Shown piece after piece: positions 49,270 to 59,583 of a stretch of DNA of 64,000 nt. The stretch's first letter is position 1; each line of letters begins with the position of its first letter. Both the position numbers and the translations under genes were made by a program. The notes below the pieces were generated by a model, which ran no database searches, was not told the DNA's origin, and was given only the letters and a program-made list of their open reading frames with translations. This DNA comes from Serratia proteamaculans (GTDB taxonomy: Bacteria > Pseudomonadota > Gammaproteobacteria > Enterobacterales > Enterobacteriaceae), in the NCBI RefSeq assembly GCF_008830365.1, contig NZ_WBKI01000001.1, positions 1,612,001 through 1,676,000 of the forward strand, read 5' to 3'.

Positions 49270-50706
49270 ATGAGCAAGAAAGGACTGACCACCGCAGCCG
49301 GCGCCCCGGTTGTCGATAATAATAACGTGATCACCGCAGGCAAACGCGGCCCGATGCTGCTACAGGACGTGTGGTTCCTGGAAAAGCTGGCCCATTTCGA
49401 TCGTGAAGTGATCCCCGAGCGCCGTATGCACGCCAAAGGCTCCGGCGCCTACGGCACTTTCACCGTGACTCACGATATTAGCCAGTACACCCGCGCAAAA
49501 ATCTTTTCTGAAATCGGCAAGCAAACTGACATGTTCATCCGCTTCTCCACCGTCGCCGGTGAGCGTGGTGCCGCAGATGCCGAGCGTGACATTCGTGGTT
49601 TCGCCATGAAGTTTTACACCGAGGAAGGCAACTGGGATCTGGTAGGTAACGATACACCGGTATTCTATCTGCGCGATCCACTGAAATTTCCGGATCTTAA
49701 CCACGTGGTCAAACGCGATCCGCGCACCAATCTGCGTAATCCAACCTACAAGTGGGACTTCTTCTCGCTGTCACCGGAAAGCCTGCACCAGCTGACCATT
49801 GACTTCAGCGACCGTGGCATTCCGAAATCTTACCGTCATATGCACGGCTTCGGCAGCCATACCTTCAGCTTTATCAACGCCAACAACGAGCGCTTCTGGG
49901 TGAAATTCCACTTCCGTTGCGAACAGGGCATTGAGAACCTGATGGACGATGAAGCGGAAGCGATCATCGCCAAGGATCGTGAAAGCTCACAGCGCGATCT
50001 GTATGAGGCCATCGAACGGGGTGATTTCCCGCGTTGGAAACTGCAAATCCAGATTATGCCAGAACACGAAGCCTCCCAAACTCCATACAACCCGTTCGAC
50101 CTGACCAAGGTATGGCCACATGGTGATTACCCATTGATCGACGTGGGTTTCTTCGAACTGCATCGCAACCCGGAAAACTACTTCTCCGAAGTTGAACAGG
50201 TGGCGGTGAACCCAGCCAACGTGGTCCCTGGCGTCGGTTTCTCTCCGGATAAAATGCTGCAGGGGCGCCTATTCTCTTACGGAGATGCACAGCGTTACCG
50301 TCTGGGTGTGAACCACCATCAAATCCCGGTTAACAGTCCAAAATGCCCATTCCACAACTATCACCGTGACGGTGCAATGCGCGTGGATGGCAACAGCGGC
50401 AACGGAGCAACCTACGAGCCGAACAGCTTCGGTCTGTTCCAGGAGCAACCGGACTTTAGTGAACCGCCGTTGAGCATCGAAGGCGCAGCCGACCACTGGA
50501 ATCACCGTGAAGACGATGATTACTACAGCCAGCCACGCGCACTGTTCAACCTGTTGAGTGCCGAAGAGCATCAGCGCATGTTCACCCGCATCGCCGGTGA
50601 GCTGTCGCAGGTGCCGGAACAAATTCAGCGCCGTCAGGTTGATCTGTTTAGCAAAGTGCACCCGAATTACGGTGCCGGCGTGGCCAAGGCTTTGGGTCTG
50701 AAATAA
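49270..50706 (+). CDS. katA: Monofunctional heme catalase (clade 3, KatA-type)
   Basis: Disproportionates hydrogen peroxide in the cytoplasm; 478 residues, small-subunit clade 3 type as in Proteus catalase. Active-site His54 ([12 protein letters not shown]) and Asn127 (GNDTPVF) and heme-ligand Tyr337 ([14 protein letters not shown]) are all present. An AAGGAG at 49259-49264 supports ATG 49270 over the adjacent GTG. E. coli has no equivalent at this place. An OxyR link is likely in this family but no clear site was found. Confidence 0.95.
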   Translation: MSKKGLTTAAGAPVVDNNNVITAGKRGPMLLQDVWFLEKLAHFDREVIPERRMHAKGSGAYGTFTVTHDISQYTRAKIFSEIGKQTDMFIRFSTVAGERGAADAERDIRGFAMKFYTEEGNWDLVGNDTPVFYLRDPLKFPDLNHVVKRDPRTNLRNPTYKWDFFSLSPESLHQLTIDFSDRGIPKSYRHMHGFGSHTFSFINANNERFWVKFHFRCEQGIENLMDDEAEAIIAKDRESSQRDLYEAIERGDFPRWKLQIQIMPEHEASQTPYNPFDLTKVWPHGDYPLIDVGFFELHRNPENYFSEVEQVAVNPANVVPGVGFSPDKMLQGRLFSYGDAQRYRLGVNHHQIPVNSPKCPFHNYHRDGAMRVDGNSGNGATYEPNSFGLFQEQPDFSEPPLSIEGAADHWNHREDDDYYSQPRALFNLLSAEEHQRMFTRIAGELSQVPEQIQRRQVDLFSKVHPNYGAGVAKALGLK

Positions 50707-50785
50707 ACCTGTCCTGAAGACAAACTGCCCCTGCGGCTAATACCATGCACGCAAGCTCGCTGAATGGGGAAGCCGCTATAGGTAT

Positions 50786-50821
50786 AAAGCACCGATTGAT
50801 TATCTCGTCGGTGCTTTTTTT
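50786..50821 (+). terminator. Terminator of katA
   Basis: AAAGCACCGA and TCGGTGCTTT pair around a 12-base loop and run into seven T. Confidence 0.88.
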
Positions 50822-51167
50822 ACTGGAAAATAAAGGCGTTGAAATCAGACTTGGCGTCCGATTTTGAAACCTTTTACATCAAATGACATCCATTACCATT
50901 ATGAATGTATTTTATAGCCATCCATCCTGCACCAAAAACGAGTACCTGGCCAAACCAAACACCATAAACACCTGAGAACAGCGGTAAAACCCAGATCTGG
51001 TGCGGGATTAATTATTCTGCTCACCTCTCTGCGCATAGATATCGGCATGCAATTACGCAAGGCTAAAAGGTACAAAAAGTAACCTTGTTAGTTGAATTGT
51101 GATAAACATCTAATGATTCGTACAAAAAAACACATTCCCTTTGCCCTTCCGACTGACTTCTGAGAAA

Positions 51168-51191
51168 TATGCTGGTGCCTGATGTCAGGCA
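51168..51191 (+). promoter_or_regulatory. Possible promoter and palindrome of the peptide operon
   Basis: A -10-like TATGCT (51168-51173) is followed at once by TGCCTGATGTCAGGCA (51176-51191), a perfect 7-2-7 palindrome spanning the likely transcription start. It could be an operator or a 5' RNA hairpin. No clear -35 is seen. Confidence 0.4.
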
Positions 51192-51218
51192 TACCAACCC
51201 TACAAAAGGATCAATGTG

Positions 51219-51281
51219 ATGAAACTGAAAAAAATCAGCAAAAAATCCACGAAGAAGCTGGGCGGCGCAACCTGCGGCTAA
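51219..51281 (+). CDS. Candidate RiPP precursor peptide
   Basis: A 20-codon gene starting with ATG at 51219, eight bases after AAGGA. The peptide is MKLKKISKKS followed by TKKLGGATCG. The first 13 residues hold seven Lys and have leader character; KKLGG resembles a double-glycine cleavage site, which would leave Ala-Thr-Cys-Gly as a four-residue core. Cys19 is the obvious target for modification. The next gene encodes a PqqD/RRE-like plus oxidase protein and then an exporter. It is too short for statistical gene calling; support comes from the ribosome site, the peptide pattern and the context. Confidence 0.7.
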   Translation: MKLKKISKKSTKKLGGATCG

Positions 51282-51297
51282 CCGGTGATCATAATAA

Positions 51298-51326
51298 GCA
51301 GGGCCAGTCATAAGCACCGGCCCTGC
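51298..51326 (+). other. Hairpin between precursor and enzyme genes
   Basis: GCAGGGCC and GGCCCTGC form an 8-bp stem with a 13-base loop. CCGGTG at 51282-51287 could instead pair with CACCGG at 51315-51320, giving an exclusive alternative fold. No T run follows, so partial attenuation or message processing is more likely than full termination. This would favour high precursor output over enzyme. Confidence 0.5.
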
Positions 51327-51349
51327 CTTCAGAATAAAAGGAAAATGCC

Positions 51350-52336
51350 ATGGATAAAAACTACCAGACTTCTCCAAAATTCGTTCACAACCTGTGGACC
51401 ACTAATGAAGATGACGAATACTATCTGCGTTTTACCGCAGGGCTTTACGAAGTGGAAAAGGAAGATGCCCGGGATTTTTATAAAATACGCAGCTATTGCA
51501 CCGGTCATAACACCGTAGCTGAAATTTCAAGTAAAACAGATATCCCCATTCAGCGTATCGAAGAGATGGTCGCTTCTCTTAACGAAATAGGCATGGTTAG
51601 GAATGAGACAAAATCGGCTAATGAAGATTTTCTTGGCAAAGCTATCCAAGCCTGTGAGATGTGGGCGGAGCAGGTCGAAGAAACTCATTTATTTAATAAA
51701 TTTCTGTATGGCGACACCAACCGAAACGTCCTTATCGGTTTTTTCATGGAAACTTACCATTATATAAAGGCCTTCCCATCCATCATTAACGCTGCGATTG
51801 ATAACACAGACAATCCCGAGCTAAAAATGGTTTTAACAGAATACAAAAAGCAAGAAACAGGGCATGAATCTTTTATATTGTCGACATTACTGAAACTGGG
51901 AATGAAACAGGCCGAAGTGGAAAGCTCGGTTCCTTTGGTCTCAACACTTAATTTAATCAGCATGATAAGCGCATTGTTCAGAACCCACCCCAGTACCGTA
52001 TTCCTTATTGCCAAGGTCATCGAGTCTCATGACTTTGACCAGGCAGAAGTTACAAAAGCCATTGAGGACATCACGCAGCACTATGACCTTGAACCAGGTA
52101 CCCTTGAGCCATTCTTCCAACATTCACAAATCGACTACGAATTGGGCCATTCACGCCTGCTCGACGAACATAGCCATCTGGTTAGCCTCGGGGACCTGGA
52201 AAAAACCTCTTTCATTTTGAATGCCATACATGACATAAAACATGCCATTGATCTTCAGTGTCTTGAAATAGAAGAGTATTATTCAAAGGAAGGCAACTAC
52301 ATCCCTCGTCAACGAGTCGACTACTTTGGTATATAA
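51350..52336 (+). CDS. Fused PqqD/RRE-like and heme-oxygenase-like (HDO/PqqC-type) enzyme
   Basis: A 328-residue protein. Residues about 10-85 look like a PqqD/RRE winged helix: a beta-strand start (YYLRFTAGLYEV) then helices with TVAEISSKTDIPIQRIEEMVASLNEIGMV-type pattern. Residues about 95-310 are all-helical with ExxH pairs E134-H137 (METYHY) and E169-H172 (QETGHES), plus D262/H267 (IDYELGH), the layout of non-heme diiron or cofactorless heme-oxygenase-like oxidases. It probably binds the leader of the 20-residue peptide and oxidises its C-terminal part. Start has AAGGA seven bases upstream. The chemistry is unknown. Confidence 0.75.
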   Translation: MDKNYQTSPKFVHNLWTTNEDDEYYLRFTAGLYEVEKEDARDFYKIRSYCTGHNTVAEISSKTDIPIQRIEEMVASLNEIGMVRNETKSANEDFLGKAIQACEMWAEQVEETHLFNKFLYGDTNRNVLIGFFMETYHYIKAFPSIINAAIDNTDNPELKMVLTEYKKQETGHESFILSTLLKLGMKQAEVESSVPLVSTLNLISMISALFRTHPSTVFLIAKVIESHDFDQAEVTKAIEDITQHYDLEPGTLEPFFQHSQIDYELGHSRLLDEHSHLVSLGDLEKTSFILNAIHDIKHAIDLQCLEIEEYYSKEGNYIPRQRVDYFGI

Positions 52337-52339
52337 GAT

Positions 52340-53557
52340 ATGTTCCCCATTCTGCTCTCCGCATTCACATCCGGCGTTTCGATGGCAGTATTCTTCACTG
52401 CCATTGCCTGGTTTATAGAGAGCACGTTCAATTCCAGCTTGCTGGTTTCTGTCGTTCTGTCGTCAGGGTATATCATCACCTTTTTTGCCCTGCCCTACAT
52501 CGGTCACCTGACAGACAAAACAACATGTAAAAAAATGCTCAATATTATTTACGTCGCGGGGGCCTTCAATGCGCTGGTTTTTTTGATAATAAATCCAGCC
52601 ACGCACGACTCATTACTTTCATTTATCGTCATTTTGTTATCCACAGCGGTGTTTACGCTGATACGTGCATCTGACCAAGTGATCCGCTCCACCTACATGA
52701 AAAAGGTCTTGCCTGAACATAAGCTGTACCACGCCAACAGGTTGTTGGAAATGGTCAGGCAAGGGATAACTTTTCTTTCCGGCGGAATTGCATTTTTGAT
52801 CTTGCAGGATAAATCCATTCAAAACGTTTGTTTGATTGCCCTGATTTGTTTCTCTCTTTCATTAGTTATCAACCGCTATATCCCCCGAGACATTATCAAT
52901 GAAGTGGATGCGTCAACAACACCAGAGCCTAAAAAACTGACGATGTACCATAAGGGCTATGTATTTTTCCTCGGTGACAAAAAACGAATTATTGAACTGC
53001 TCTCATTATTCCCCTACATTTGCGTCGTGTTCTTGAACGCATTATATCCGGCACTATTTACTCGTATAGGGGCTCCCGTCAGCGCATATGCTATTCTCGT
53101 CGTACCCTATGGGCTGGGTGCCATTGTAGGCAGTATGATAAATACGCAATCTTGGGTGCCAACCTTAAAATCCGTGTATGTTATTTTCGGCAGCGGTTTT
53201 ATTATCGGACTGGTTTTACCCTTGTTTTTCAAAAGCCTCCCCGCCGTTTATATCTGTCTTTTTATTATCGCCTTCTGTCATTCCCATATTCGGGTGAGAA
53301 GAAACACACTGATCATGACCCAGGCAGAAAGCAAAGAACTGGCACGCATCCTCGCCTTCAACGAGGTGTTGTTCATTTGCCTGTCCACGGTGTTAAGTCT
53401 GGGATTGAGCCTGATAGCCGACCGATTGGATTTCTGGTTGGCCTGGGAGATCGTGATTGCCCTGAATTCGATGGTGCTGTTGCTGATTGTCCTGACGAAA
53501 AATCCGGCGGCAGAACCCTGTACACCAATGGAAAGCGCTGCGGAACACGACCGCTGA
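52340..53557 (+). CDS. MFS transporter of the peptide operon
   Basis: A 405-residue inner-membrane protein with about eleven or twelve hydrophobic segments, resembling MFS drug and macrolide exporters (PYIGHLTDKTTCKKML after helix 2, and RASDQVIRSTYMKKVLP). It begins three bases after the enzyme stop, so translation is coupled. It probably exports the modified product or gives self-protection. It shares the lower GC content and AT-rich codon choice of the enzyme gene. Confidence 0.85.
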   Translation: MFPILLSAFTSGVSMAVFFTAIAWFIESTFNSSLLVSVVLSSGYIITFFALPYIGHLTDKTTCKKMLNIIYVAGAFNALVFLIINPATHDSLLSFIVILLSTAVFTLIRASDQVIRSTYMKKVLPEHKLYHANRLLEMVRQGITFLSGGIAFLILQDKSIQNVCLIALICFSLSLVINRYIPRDIINEVDASTTPEPKKLTMYHKGYVFFLGDKKRIIELLSLFPYICVVFLNALYPALFTRIGAPVSAYAILVVPYGLGAIVGSMINTQSWVPTLKSVYVIFGSGFIIGLVLPLFFKSLPAVYICLFIIAFCHSHIRVRRNTLIMTQAESKELARILAFNEVLFICLSTVLSLGLSLIADRLDFWLAWEIVIALNSMVLLLIVLTKNPAAEPCTPMESAAEHDR

Positions 53558-53572
53558 GCGACGGTTTTGGCC

Positions 53573-53617
53573 AAAAAAAAGCGGTGCCAGGAACAATCGG
53601 CCCCGCTTTTCCTTTTT
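53573..53617. terminator. Terminator between the peptide operon and menE
   Basis: AAAAGCGG (53577-53584) pairs with CCGCTTTT (53603-53610), with A8 before and T-rich sequence after. It suits both convergent operons. Confidence 0.75.
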
Positions 53618-53655
53618 ATCTCACTGCCAGAAAATAACGTTTCGATCCATGCTGC

Positions 53656-55041
53656 CTATTCGATGGAGATCTGCTCCGCCACCCATTGCTGTAACTGACG
53701 GCGCGAGATCTTGATGCCGCCGGCTTTCAACGCATTCGGCATCGGCAATAGCGCCATTGGCCGCTGGAAGTTCACCAGCCGATCTTGCGACCAGGCCAGC
53801 AGTTCTTCCAGCAAAAGAGGCTGCTCACTGTCGATAACCGCCACCGGGCGTTGACCAAACTCGGCATCGTTCACCGGAACCACTACCACTTGTAAAATCT
53901 GCGGGTGAGCTGCCAACACACGCTCAATATCCTCCGGCTGAATGCCTTCTCCACCGCTGAAAAACAGGTTGTCCAACCGACCGATAATCCGCAGCTCACC
54001 CTGCTCCATAACGCCGCGATCGCGGGTATGGAACCAGCCTTGCGGATCAACGAGCGGCAGCAACGCACCCTGCCGCCAGTATCCCAACGCCAGACTCTGC
54101 GCACGGATCCACACTTCTTCATCCACCAGCCTAATTTCCCGACCGGCCAACGGCAGGCCGACACCCGGCCGTGCATCGGCGCGCTTGGCACACACAGTGG
54201 AAGCCAGTTCGGTCAGCCCATAACCGCACCAGCAACGGATACCCGCGGCCTCCGCCTGTTCGGTCAGCGCAACCGGGATCATCGCGCCCCCCAGCAGCAC
54301 TTTTTTCAGCGTCAGCCCTGCCAGCGGTTGCGCCAGCAGACGCCAAAGCTGAGTCGGCACCAACGAGGCATGGGTACAGCCCGCCAAAGCATCCGCCAGC
54401 GGGTGCATATCGCGCACCACCAGCGTGGCACCCGCCTTCAGCCAGCGCCAGACAATGCCCTGCCCGGACACGTGAAACAAGGGTAACGACAGCAGCCAAC
54501 GATCCCGAGGTTGAAACTCCATCAGCTGCAACACGCCTTCGGCGCTGGCGAGATGCCCGGCAAAACTGTGTGCGGCCGCTTTCGGCCTGCCGCTGGAGCC
54601 GGAGGTCAGGGTCAGCGTGGCCAACCGTTGGGGATCCCAGCGCGGCGGATTCAGCCAACGGGGTTCGGTAGAAGGGGGACTTAAGCGGATAACGGTGGCC
54701 GGCAAGGTCGGCAACGCGTCTGGGCTGAAGGCAAAATCGATATCCAGCTCGGGCAACAGCGTCGCCAGCAGGGTAGCAGGCAACGCCGGATTCAGCGGCA
54801 GCAGTCGCGCACCACACTGCAACAGAGCCAGGTAGGCCAACAACAGCGGATAACTGTTCTTGCCACACAGCGCAACGCCGCAACCGGGCTCGACCCCCTG
54901 GTACTGAAAATCCGCCGCCAGCTTATCCACCTGACGGCGTAACACCAGCCAGCTCACCGGCTGATGACCGACAATCAGCGCCGTCGCCTGCGGACGCCGT
55001 TGCGCCCAATATCGCCATGGCCAGTCATTTAACTGCGCCAT
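53656..55041 (-). CDS. menE: MenE, o-succinylbenzoate-CoA ligase
   Basis: Activates o-succinylbenzoate to its CoA ester in menaquinone synthesis (ANL adenylating family, 461 residues). The P-loop motif [26 protein letters not shown] and the C-terminal hinge and Lys motif ([12 protein letters not shown]) are visible. I start it at ATG 55041, five bases after GGAG; a GTG two codons earlier is possible. It overlaps the end of menC by 13 bases and is last in the men operon. Confidence 0.94.
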   Translation of the reverse strand: MAQLNDWPWRYWAQRRPQATALIVGHQPVSWLVLRRQVDKLAADFQYQGVEPGCGVALCGKNSYPLLLAYLALLQCGARLLPLNPALPATLLATLLPELDIDFAFSPDALPTLPATVIRLSPPSTEPRWLNPPRWDPQRLATLTLTSGSSGRPKAAAHSFAGHLASAEGVLQLMEFQPRDRWLLSLPLFHVSGQGIVWRWLKAGATLVVRDMHPLADALAGCTHASLVPTQLWRLLAQPLAGLTLKKVLLGGAMIPVALTEQAEAAGIRCWCGYGLTELASTVCAKRADARPGVGLPLAGREIRLVDEEVWIRAQSLALGYWRQGALLPLVDPQGWFHTRDRGVMEQGELRIIGRLDNLFFSGGEGIQPEDIERVLAAHPQILQVVVVPVNDAEFGQRPVAVIDSEQPLLLEELLAWSQDRLVNFQRPMALLPMPNALKAGGIKISRRQLQQWVAEQISIE

Positions 55042-56012
55042 AAACACTCCAGCGCTTGCTGATCCAGTAGCGGCAGCTTACTGTCCGGCCAGCGCCGCAG
55101 CAGTTGTGCCTGCATCAGATCCAGCGTGTCGAGTCCAGGCACGGTGGCCGGCGTCAGCCAGTGCGCGATGCGCGCCAACTGCGTCAGCCCCAGGCTGGAT
55201 TCAATGCTGGAACTGATCACCGCCGTCAACCCCACCGCATGGGCCTGATCCACCAACGCGCGACAACGGCTCAGGCTACCGACCAACGTCGGCTTAATCA
55301 CTATCGCTGCCACGCCCGGTTCCGCCTGCACCACAAAATCGGCCTCGCGCACGCTTTCGTCCCAGGCAATGGCAATGCCGGTCGCCTGAGCAAAATCCCG
55401 CGATTCATCACGGGTTTTACAAGGTTCTTCAAGGAAAGCAATGCGGTCACGCAGCGCCGGGTTGACGTATTTAGCGAAACCATCGGCCTTGGCCCGCGTC
55501 CAGCTGCGGTTGGCGTCCAGCCGCAGTCGGAGATCCGGCAGTGCTTCCAACAGCACGTTGACGATCATACCGTCGCGCACCGCTTCGTACAGCCCGACCT
55601 TCACCTTGGCGACCTTTTCCCCCGGCAAGGCGGTCAATACTTCGAACAACTCATCGGGGTCACCGGTACACAGCGGCGCCTTGCGGTAATCGGCCTGCAG
55701 CGGCAACCGCTGCTCCAGCTCGGCCAATGCACAGCTGATGCCGAACGCCACCGAAGGTAACGGGCTTTCTACCGGTAATGCACCGCCTTGCCAGCTTTGT
55801 AGCCAGCTCAGTGCGGCCTGTTCGGCCTGCGCCAGCGTTTCCTGACTGAACGCCGGCAGTGGCGCGATCTCCCCCCAGCCCTCCTGTTCACCCTGCTGCA
55901 GATGGATCAGCAAGCCATCGCGGGTTTTCAGCCGCTGGTTACGCAGCACTACACCAGCGTCCATCGGCAGGCTGTAACGGTAAACGGCCGCGTTACGTCT
56001 AGCCGTGTTCAT
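55029..56012 (-). CDS. menC: MenC, o-succinylbenzoate synthase
   Basis: An enolase-superfamily dehydratase of 327 residues that turns SHCHC into o-succinylbenzoate. Catalytic Lys138 is in AKVKVG, metal ligands are Asp166 (RLDANRS), Glu195 (FLEEPC) and Asp218 (WDES), and the second catalytic Lys240 is in VIKPT, so the active site is complete. Its ATG overlaps the last base of menB (TAATG), indicating coupling. Confidence 0.95.
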   Translation of the reverse strand: MNTARRNAAVYRYSLPMDAGVVLRNQRLKTRDGLLIHLQQGEQEGWGEIAPLPAFSQETLAQAEQAALSWLQSWQGGALPVESPLPSVAFGISCALAELEQRLPLQADYRKAPLCTGDPDELFEVLTALPGEKVAKVKVGLYEAVRDGMIVNVLLEALPDLRLRLDANRSWTRAKADGFAKYVNPALRDRIAFLEEPCKTRDESRDFAQATGIAIAWDESVREADFVVQAEPGVAAIVIKPTLVGSLSRCRALVDQAHAVGLTAVISSSIESSLGLTQLARIAHWLTPATVPGLDTLDLMQAQLLRRWPDSKLPLLDQQALECLWRS

Positions 56013-56869
56013 TACGGATTACGCTTGAATTTGCTGAAGTCAGGCTGGCGCTTTTCGTTAAACGCGTTGCGCCCTTCCTGGCCTTCGTCAGTCATGTAGA
56101 ACAGCATGGTGGCGTTACCCGCCAATTCCTGCAGGCCGGCCTGACCGTCGCAGTCGGCGTTCAGGGCAGCTTTCAGGCAGCGCAGCGCCATCGGGCTGTT
56201 CTGCAGCATTTCACGGCACCAGCGCACGGTTTCTTTTTCCAGCTCCGCCAGCGGTACCACGGTATTGACCAGGCCCATGTCCAGTGCTGCGGCTGCGTCA
56301 TATTGACGGCACAAGAACCAGATCTCACGGGCTTTCTTCTGGCCGACAATACGCGCCATGTAAGAAGCGCCCCAACCGCCATCGAAAGAACCGACTTTCG
56401 GGCCGGTCTGGCCGAAAATGGCGTTGTCTGCCGCAATGGTCAGGTCACACATCATATGCAACACGTGGCCACCGCCGATCGAATAGCCGGCGACCATCGC
56501 CACAATCGGTTTCGGGCAGGTGCGGATTTGACGCTGGAAGTCGAGGACGTTCAGGTGATGTACACCGCTGTCGTCCTGATAGCCGCCGTAGTCGCCGCGG
56601 ACTTTCTGATCGCCACCGGAGCAAAATGCCTTGTCGCCGGCACCGGTGAGGATAATGGTGCCGATCCCGTCGTCATAACGGGCATTGGACAACGCTTCGA
56701 TCATCTCTTTTACCGTATGCGGCCGGAACGCATTGCGCACCTGCGGACGGTTGATGGTGATTTTGGCAATGCCGTCGCTGGACTTATGATACAGGATATC
56801 TTCGAAATCACCGGAGCAATCCTGCCAGTCGATGGCGGCGTACAGTTGTTCTTCATTTGGATAGAGCAT
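56012..56869 (-). CDS. menB: MenB, 1,4-dihydroxy-2-naphthoyl-CoA synthase
   Basis: A crotonase-fold enzyme of 285 residues (same as E. coli) that closes the naphthoquinone ring from o-succinylbenzoyl-CoA. Oxyanion-hole segments [15 protein letters not shown] and [13 protein letters not shown] and the [15 protein letters not shown] stretch are intact. It lies 11 bases after menH in the operon. Confidence 0.96.
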   Translation of the reverse strand: MLYPNEEQLYAAIDWQDCSGDFEDILYHKSSDGIAKITINRPQVRNAFRPHTVKEMIEALSNARYDDGIGTIILTGAGDKAFCSGGDQKVRGDYGGYQDDSGVHHLNVLDFQRQIRTCPKPIVAMVAGYSIGGGHVLHMMCDLTIAADNAIFGQTGPKVGSFDGGWGASYMARIVGQKKAREIWFLCRQYDAAAALDMGLVNTVVPLAELEKETVRWCREMLQNSPMALRCLKAALNADCDGQAGLQELAGNATMLFYMTDEGQEGRNAFNEKRQPDFSKFKRNP

Positions 56870-56880
56870 GTTCGGTTCCT

Positions 56881-57651
56881 TTAACCAGGGTTAACGAGAA
56901 AATTGCGCAGCTCGGCGGCGAAATCTTGCGGATTGGCCAGGTGCGAGTTATGCCCGGCCTGCGGCACTAGGCGTAACGGCAACCCGGCGTCGCGCGTCAG
57001 TTGCTGAAATTTGTGATCGTCAGCGCCGCATAACACCACCAGCGGGACCGGCAGTTGTTGCAGCTGCAGCGCCAGAGAGGGCTGTCTGCCCAGCGAAGTG
57101 GCTTCCAGCATGTCTGCCACGGCCGCGCCGCTGTTGTCAGAGCGGGCGCCGATCAGCGCATCACGGTGTACCGCGCTAAGATTGGCGAACACCGGTTGCT
57201 GATACCAGTCGGCCAGCACCTCGGCGAGGGGTTCACAGCGAAAACGTTCGGCCCAGGCCACATCGTGTGCCAGCCGCTGTTCGCGCAGTGCTGCGTCGGC
57301 CAGCCCTGGGTTCCCCCCTTCAATAATGACACCCTGCAAGCCACGGGTTTCACCGTGGCAGGCGTGATACATGGCAATACGTCCGCCCAGCGAATAGCCC
57401 ACCAGCCAATAGCGTTCGATGCCGTGCATTTGCAGAATGGCGCTGATCTGCGCGCTGATATCGTCAAAGCTGGTGCAGACTACCGCAACGGAATCCCCGT
57501 GGCCGGGCAAGTCGATCGCCAGCGACGGCCATTCCGGACAGCGTGAAGCGATCACTCGCCATTCATTATTATTGCCCAACAGACCGTGCAGCCAGATCAG
57601 CCATGGGCGATCGGCCTCGCCCTGTTGCAATACTTTGGTTGCCAGCATCAT
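56881..57651 (-). CDS. menH: MenH, SHCHC synthase
   Basis: An alpha/beta-hydrolase fold lyase of 256 residues that removes pyruvate from SEPHCHC. The oxyanion region is [11 protein letters not shown], nucleophile Ser87 is in GYSLGG, and catalytic His234 is in QAGHNSH. The start ATGATG overlaps the menD stop by four bases. Confidence 0.94.
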   Translation of the reverse strand: MMLATKVLQQGEADRPWLIWLHGLLGNNNEWRVIASRCPEWPSLAIDLPGHGDSVAVVCTSFDDISAQISAILQMHGIERYWLVGYSLGGRIAMYHACHGETRGLQGVIIEGGNPGLADAALREQRLAHDVAWAERFRCEPLAEVLADWYQQPVFANLSAVHRDALIGARSDNSGAAVADMLEATSLGRQPSLALQLQQLPVPLVVLCGADDHKFQQLTRDAGLPLRLVPQAGHNSHLANPQDFAAELRNFLVNPG

Positions 57652-59321
57652 TGCTCCGCCATCTGTTGCACCAGATGCTGCAGCGCCTGCGCACCATCAC
57701 TCGGCGGCACCTGCAGCTCAATCAGCGTAGCGCCGCTATGGCGCCAGCCCTGTTCCACCGCCTGCAGCAGTTGCCCCCAGTTTTCCGGGCAGGAGTAAGC
57801 CAGCTGGAACATCGCCGCCGCATGGCTGAATTCTACGTCCTGCGGCATGCAGTAAAACCGCTGCCGATCTTCTTCCGGCGTCGGCAACAGTGAGAAAATC
57901 TGGCCGCCGTTGTTATTCACCACGATCAGCACCGTCGGTGCAGAACATTGGCGCAGCAACGCCAGCGCGTTCAGGTCATACAGCGCAGAGAGATCCCCCA
58001 CTACCGCCAGCGTCGGTTTGGCGGTTGCTCGCTGTACGCCAGCCGCCGTGGAGATCAGGCCGTCGATACCGCTGGCCCCGCGATTGCTGAATACCGGGTA
58101 ACCGGCCGGCAAACGGGTCAGCGCATCAATCAGCCGCACGATCAGGCTATTGCCGAGGAACAGTTGGCCGTTTACCGGCAGTAATTCCGGCAGTCGGTGG
58201 GCTAGCTGCGCCTCACCAAAGCGGTTAACCAAATAGCCGGCGACGGTATCCAGCGCGTTGTCTGCCAACCGAGTCAACTCATCGGCCCAGGCGGAACGCC
58301 GCTGCGCCGGGTGCAATTCAAGCCACTGCGCCACGCTGGCACGAATGCGACGTCCACGATGCTGCGCCGGATCGAGCCGCCCCGGTAAATCGTCGATCAG
58401 CCAATACTCTTGTGGACGACACTGCTCCTGCCACTGCAACAGACGTTTGCCAGTCAGGCTGCTGCCGAACTGCACCACCAACTGCGCATCATCCAGAAGC
58501 TTTTGCGCCTGCGGCTGAGCCAGCCATAAATCGGCGCAGGGCAACGGCTGGCCGGTCTGAGACAGCACGTCGCCAATCAGCGGCCAACCGAGCAGTTCGG
58601 CCCATTGGGCCAGTTGCTCGCCCTCTTCCGCGCTCATGCGCCCCGCCACTATCACGCCGCGCTTTTGCCGCCAGAAGAACCAGTCCGGTTGTTTGAGCAC
58701 CTGGTGGGGATCCATTTCACGCAGCCAGGGGTGGCTGCCTTGCCACCAGTCGCCGAGCGTCGCCGACCAGTCGGCATACTGTTGCTCATCACCGCCGTAC
58801 AGCGGTTCGGCAAACGGGCAATTAATGTGCAAAGCGCCGTGCTGCAGGCGTGCCATCGCGCTGTCGACGGTGGACACCAGCCAACGGGCGGGGATGTCGG
58901 TCGTCGGGCGCGGCAGGTCAATACTCAGCGCCGGGTGGCTGGCATACAGACCATTTTGGCGGATCGCCTGGTTGGCGCCGCAGTTGATCAGTTCAGGTGG
59001 CCGATCGGCAGTGAGAAACACCAGCCGTTCACCGGTCAGCCCGGCTTCGATCAGGGAAGGGTAAAGGTTGGCTGCCGCAGTACCGGAAGTGACGATCACC
59101 GCCACCGGCTCCCGCGACGCCTTCGCCAGGCCAAGCGCCAAATGGCCCAGCCCGCGCTCATCAAAATGGGTATGGCAAATAAAGGACTTGTTAGCCGCCG
59201 CCGCCAGCGTCAACGGTGTAGAGCGTGACCCCGGAGCGATACAGACATGTCGCACTCCATGACGGGCCAGCGCTTCCAACAACAACGCCGCCCACCGGCG
59301 ATTAAAAACACTTGTCGACAT
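57648..59321 (-). CDS. menD: MenD, SEPHCHC synthase
   Basis: A thiamine-diphosphate enzyme of 557 residues that joins 2-oxoglutarate (as succinic semialdehyde) to isochorismate. The N-terminal [14 protein letters not shown] motif binds substrate and the ThDP-binding motif runs from [10 protein letters not shown] to VNNNGGQIF. It follows menF in the operon after a 262-base gap and is coupled to menH. Confidence 0.95.
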   Translation of the reverse strand: MSTSVFNRRWAALLLEALARHGVRHVCIAPGSRSTPLTLAAAANKSFICHTHFDERGLGHLALGLAKASREPVAVIVTSGTAAANLYPSLIEAGLTGERLVFLTADRPPELINCGANQAIRQNGLYASHPALSIDLPRPTTDIPARWLVSTVDSAMARLQHGALHINCPFAEPLYGGDEQQYADWSATLGDWWQGSHPWLREMDPHQVLKQPDWFFWRQKRGVIVAGRMSAEEGEQLAQWAELLGWPLIGDVLSQTGQPLPCADLWLAQPQAQKLLDDAQLVVQFGSSLTGKRLLQWQEQCRPQEYWLIDDLPGRLDPAQHRGRRIRASVAQWLELHPAQRRSAWADELTRLADNALDTVAGYLVNRFGEAQLAHRLPELLPVNGQLFLGNSLIVRLIDALTRLPAGYPVFSNRGASGIDGLISTAAGVQRATAKPTLAVVGDLSALYDLNALALLRQCSAPTVLIVVNNNGGQIFSLLPTPEEDRQRFYCMPQDVEFSHAAAMFQLAYSCPENWGQLLQAVEQGWRHSGATLIELQVPPSDGAQALQHLVQQMAEQ

Positions 59322-59583
59322 AATTCGCTCACAAGTCGGTTAACAGAATCGTCCGCTGGCCCCGCCAATCGGCGGTGTGCCAAAAATGATGTTCTGCATT
59401 ATATGAGTAGTTATCTTTACGACTTTTGCGCCAGCGCAAAAACGCCGTATATCCCGGTGACTTTATGATAGACAATCAATTGATTTTGAACAAAAAATAA
59501 ACATAAAAATCACAAACAGTTTACACTCACCGTGTCATTCTCTCAATGAATCCAGAACAACAGCAGGGAAATTCAGGCCAGGC

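Larger units (their letters stand above)
50707..51218. other. Region between katA and the peptide operon
   Basis: A 512-base stretch holding the katA terminator and, at its right end, the promoter region and a perfect palindrome of the peptide operon. A short segment bounded by ATACC and GGTAT (about 50740-50785) has ERIC-like ends but no ERIC core. No protein gene is credible. Composition is clearly more AT-rich than in katA. Confidence 0.5.

Noticed and set aside
49076..49270. A 64-codon frame before katA
   Set aside because: It overlaps the katA promoter area, lacks a ribosome site and looks random.
50740..50785. Possible second ERIC or miniature element
   Set aside because: Only the ATACC/GGTAT ends resemble ERIC; the diagnostic core is absent.
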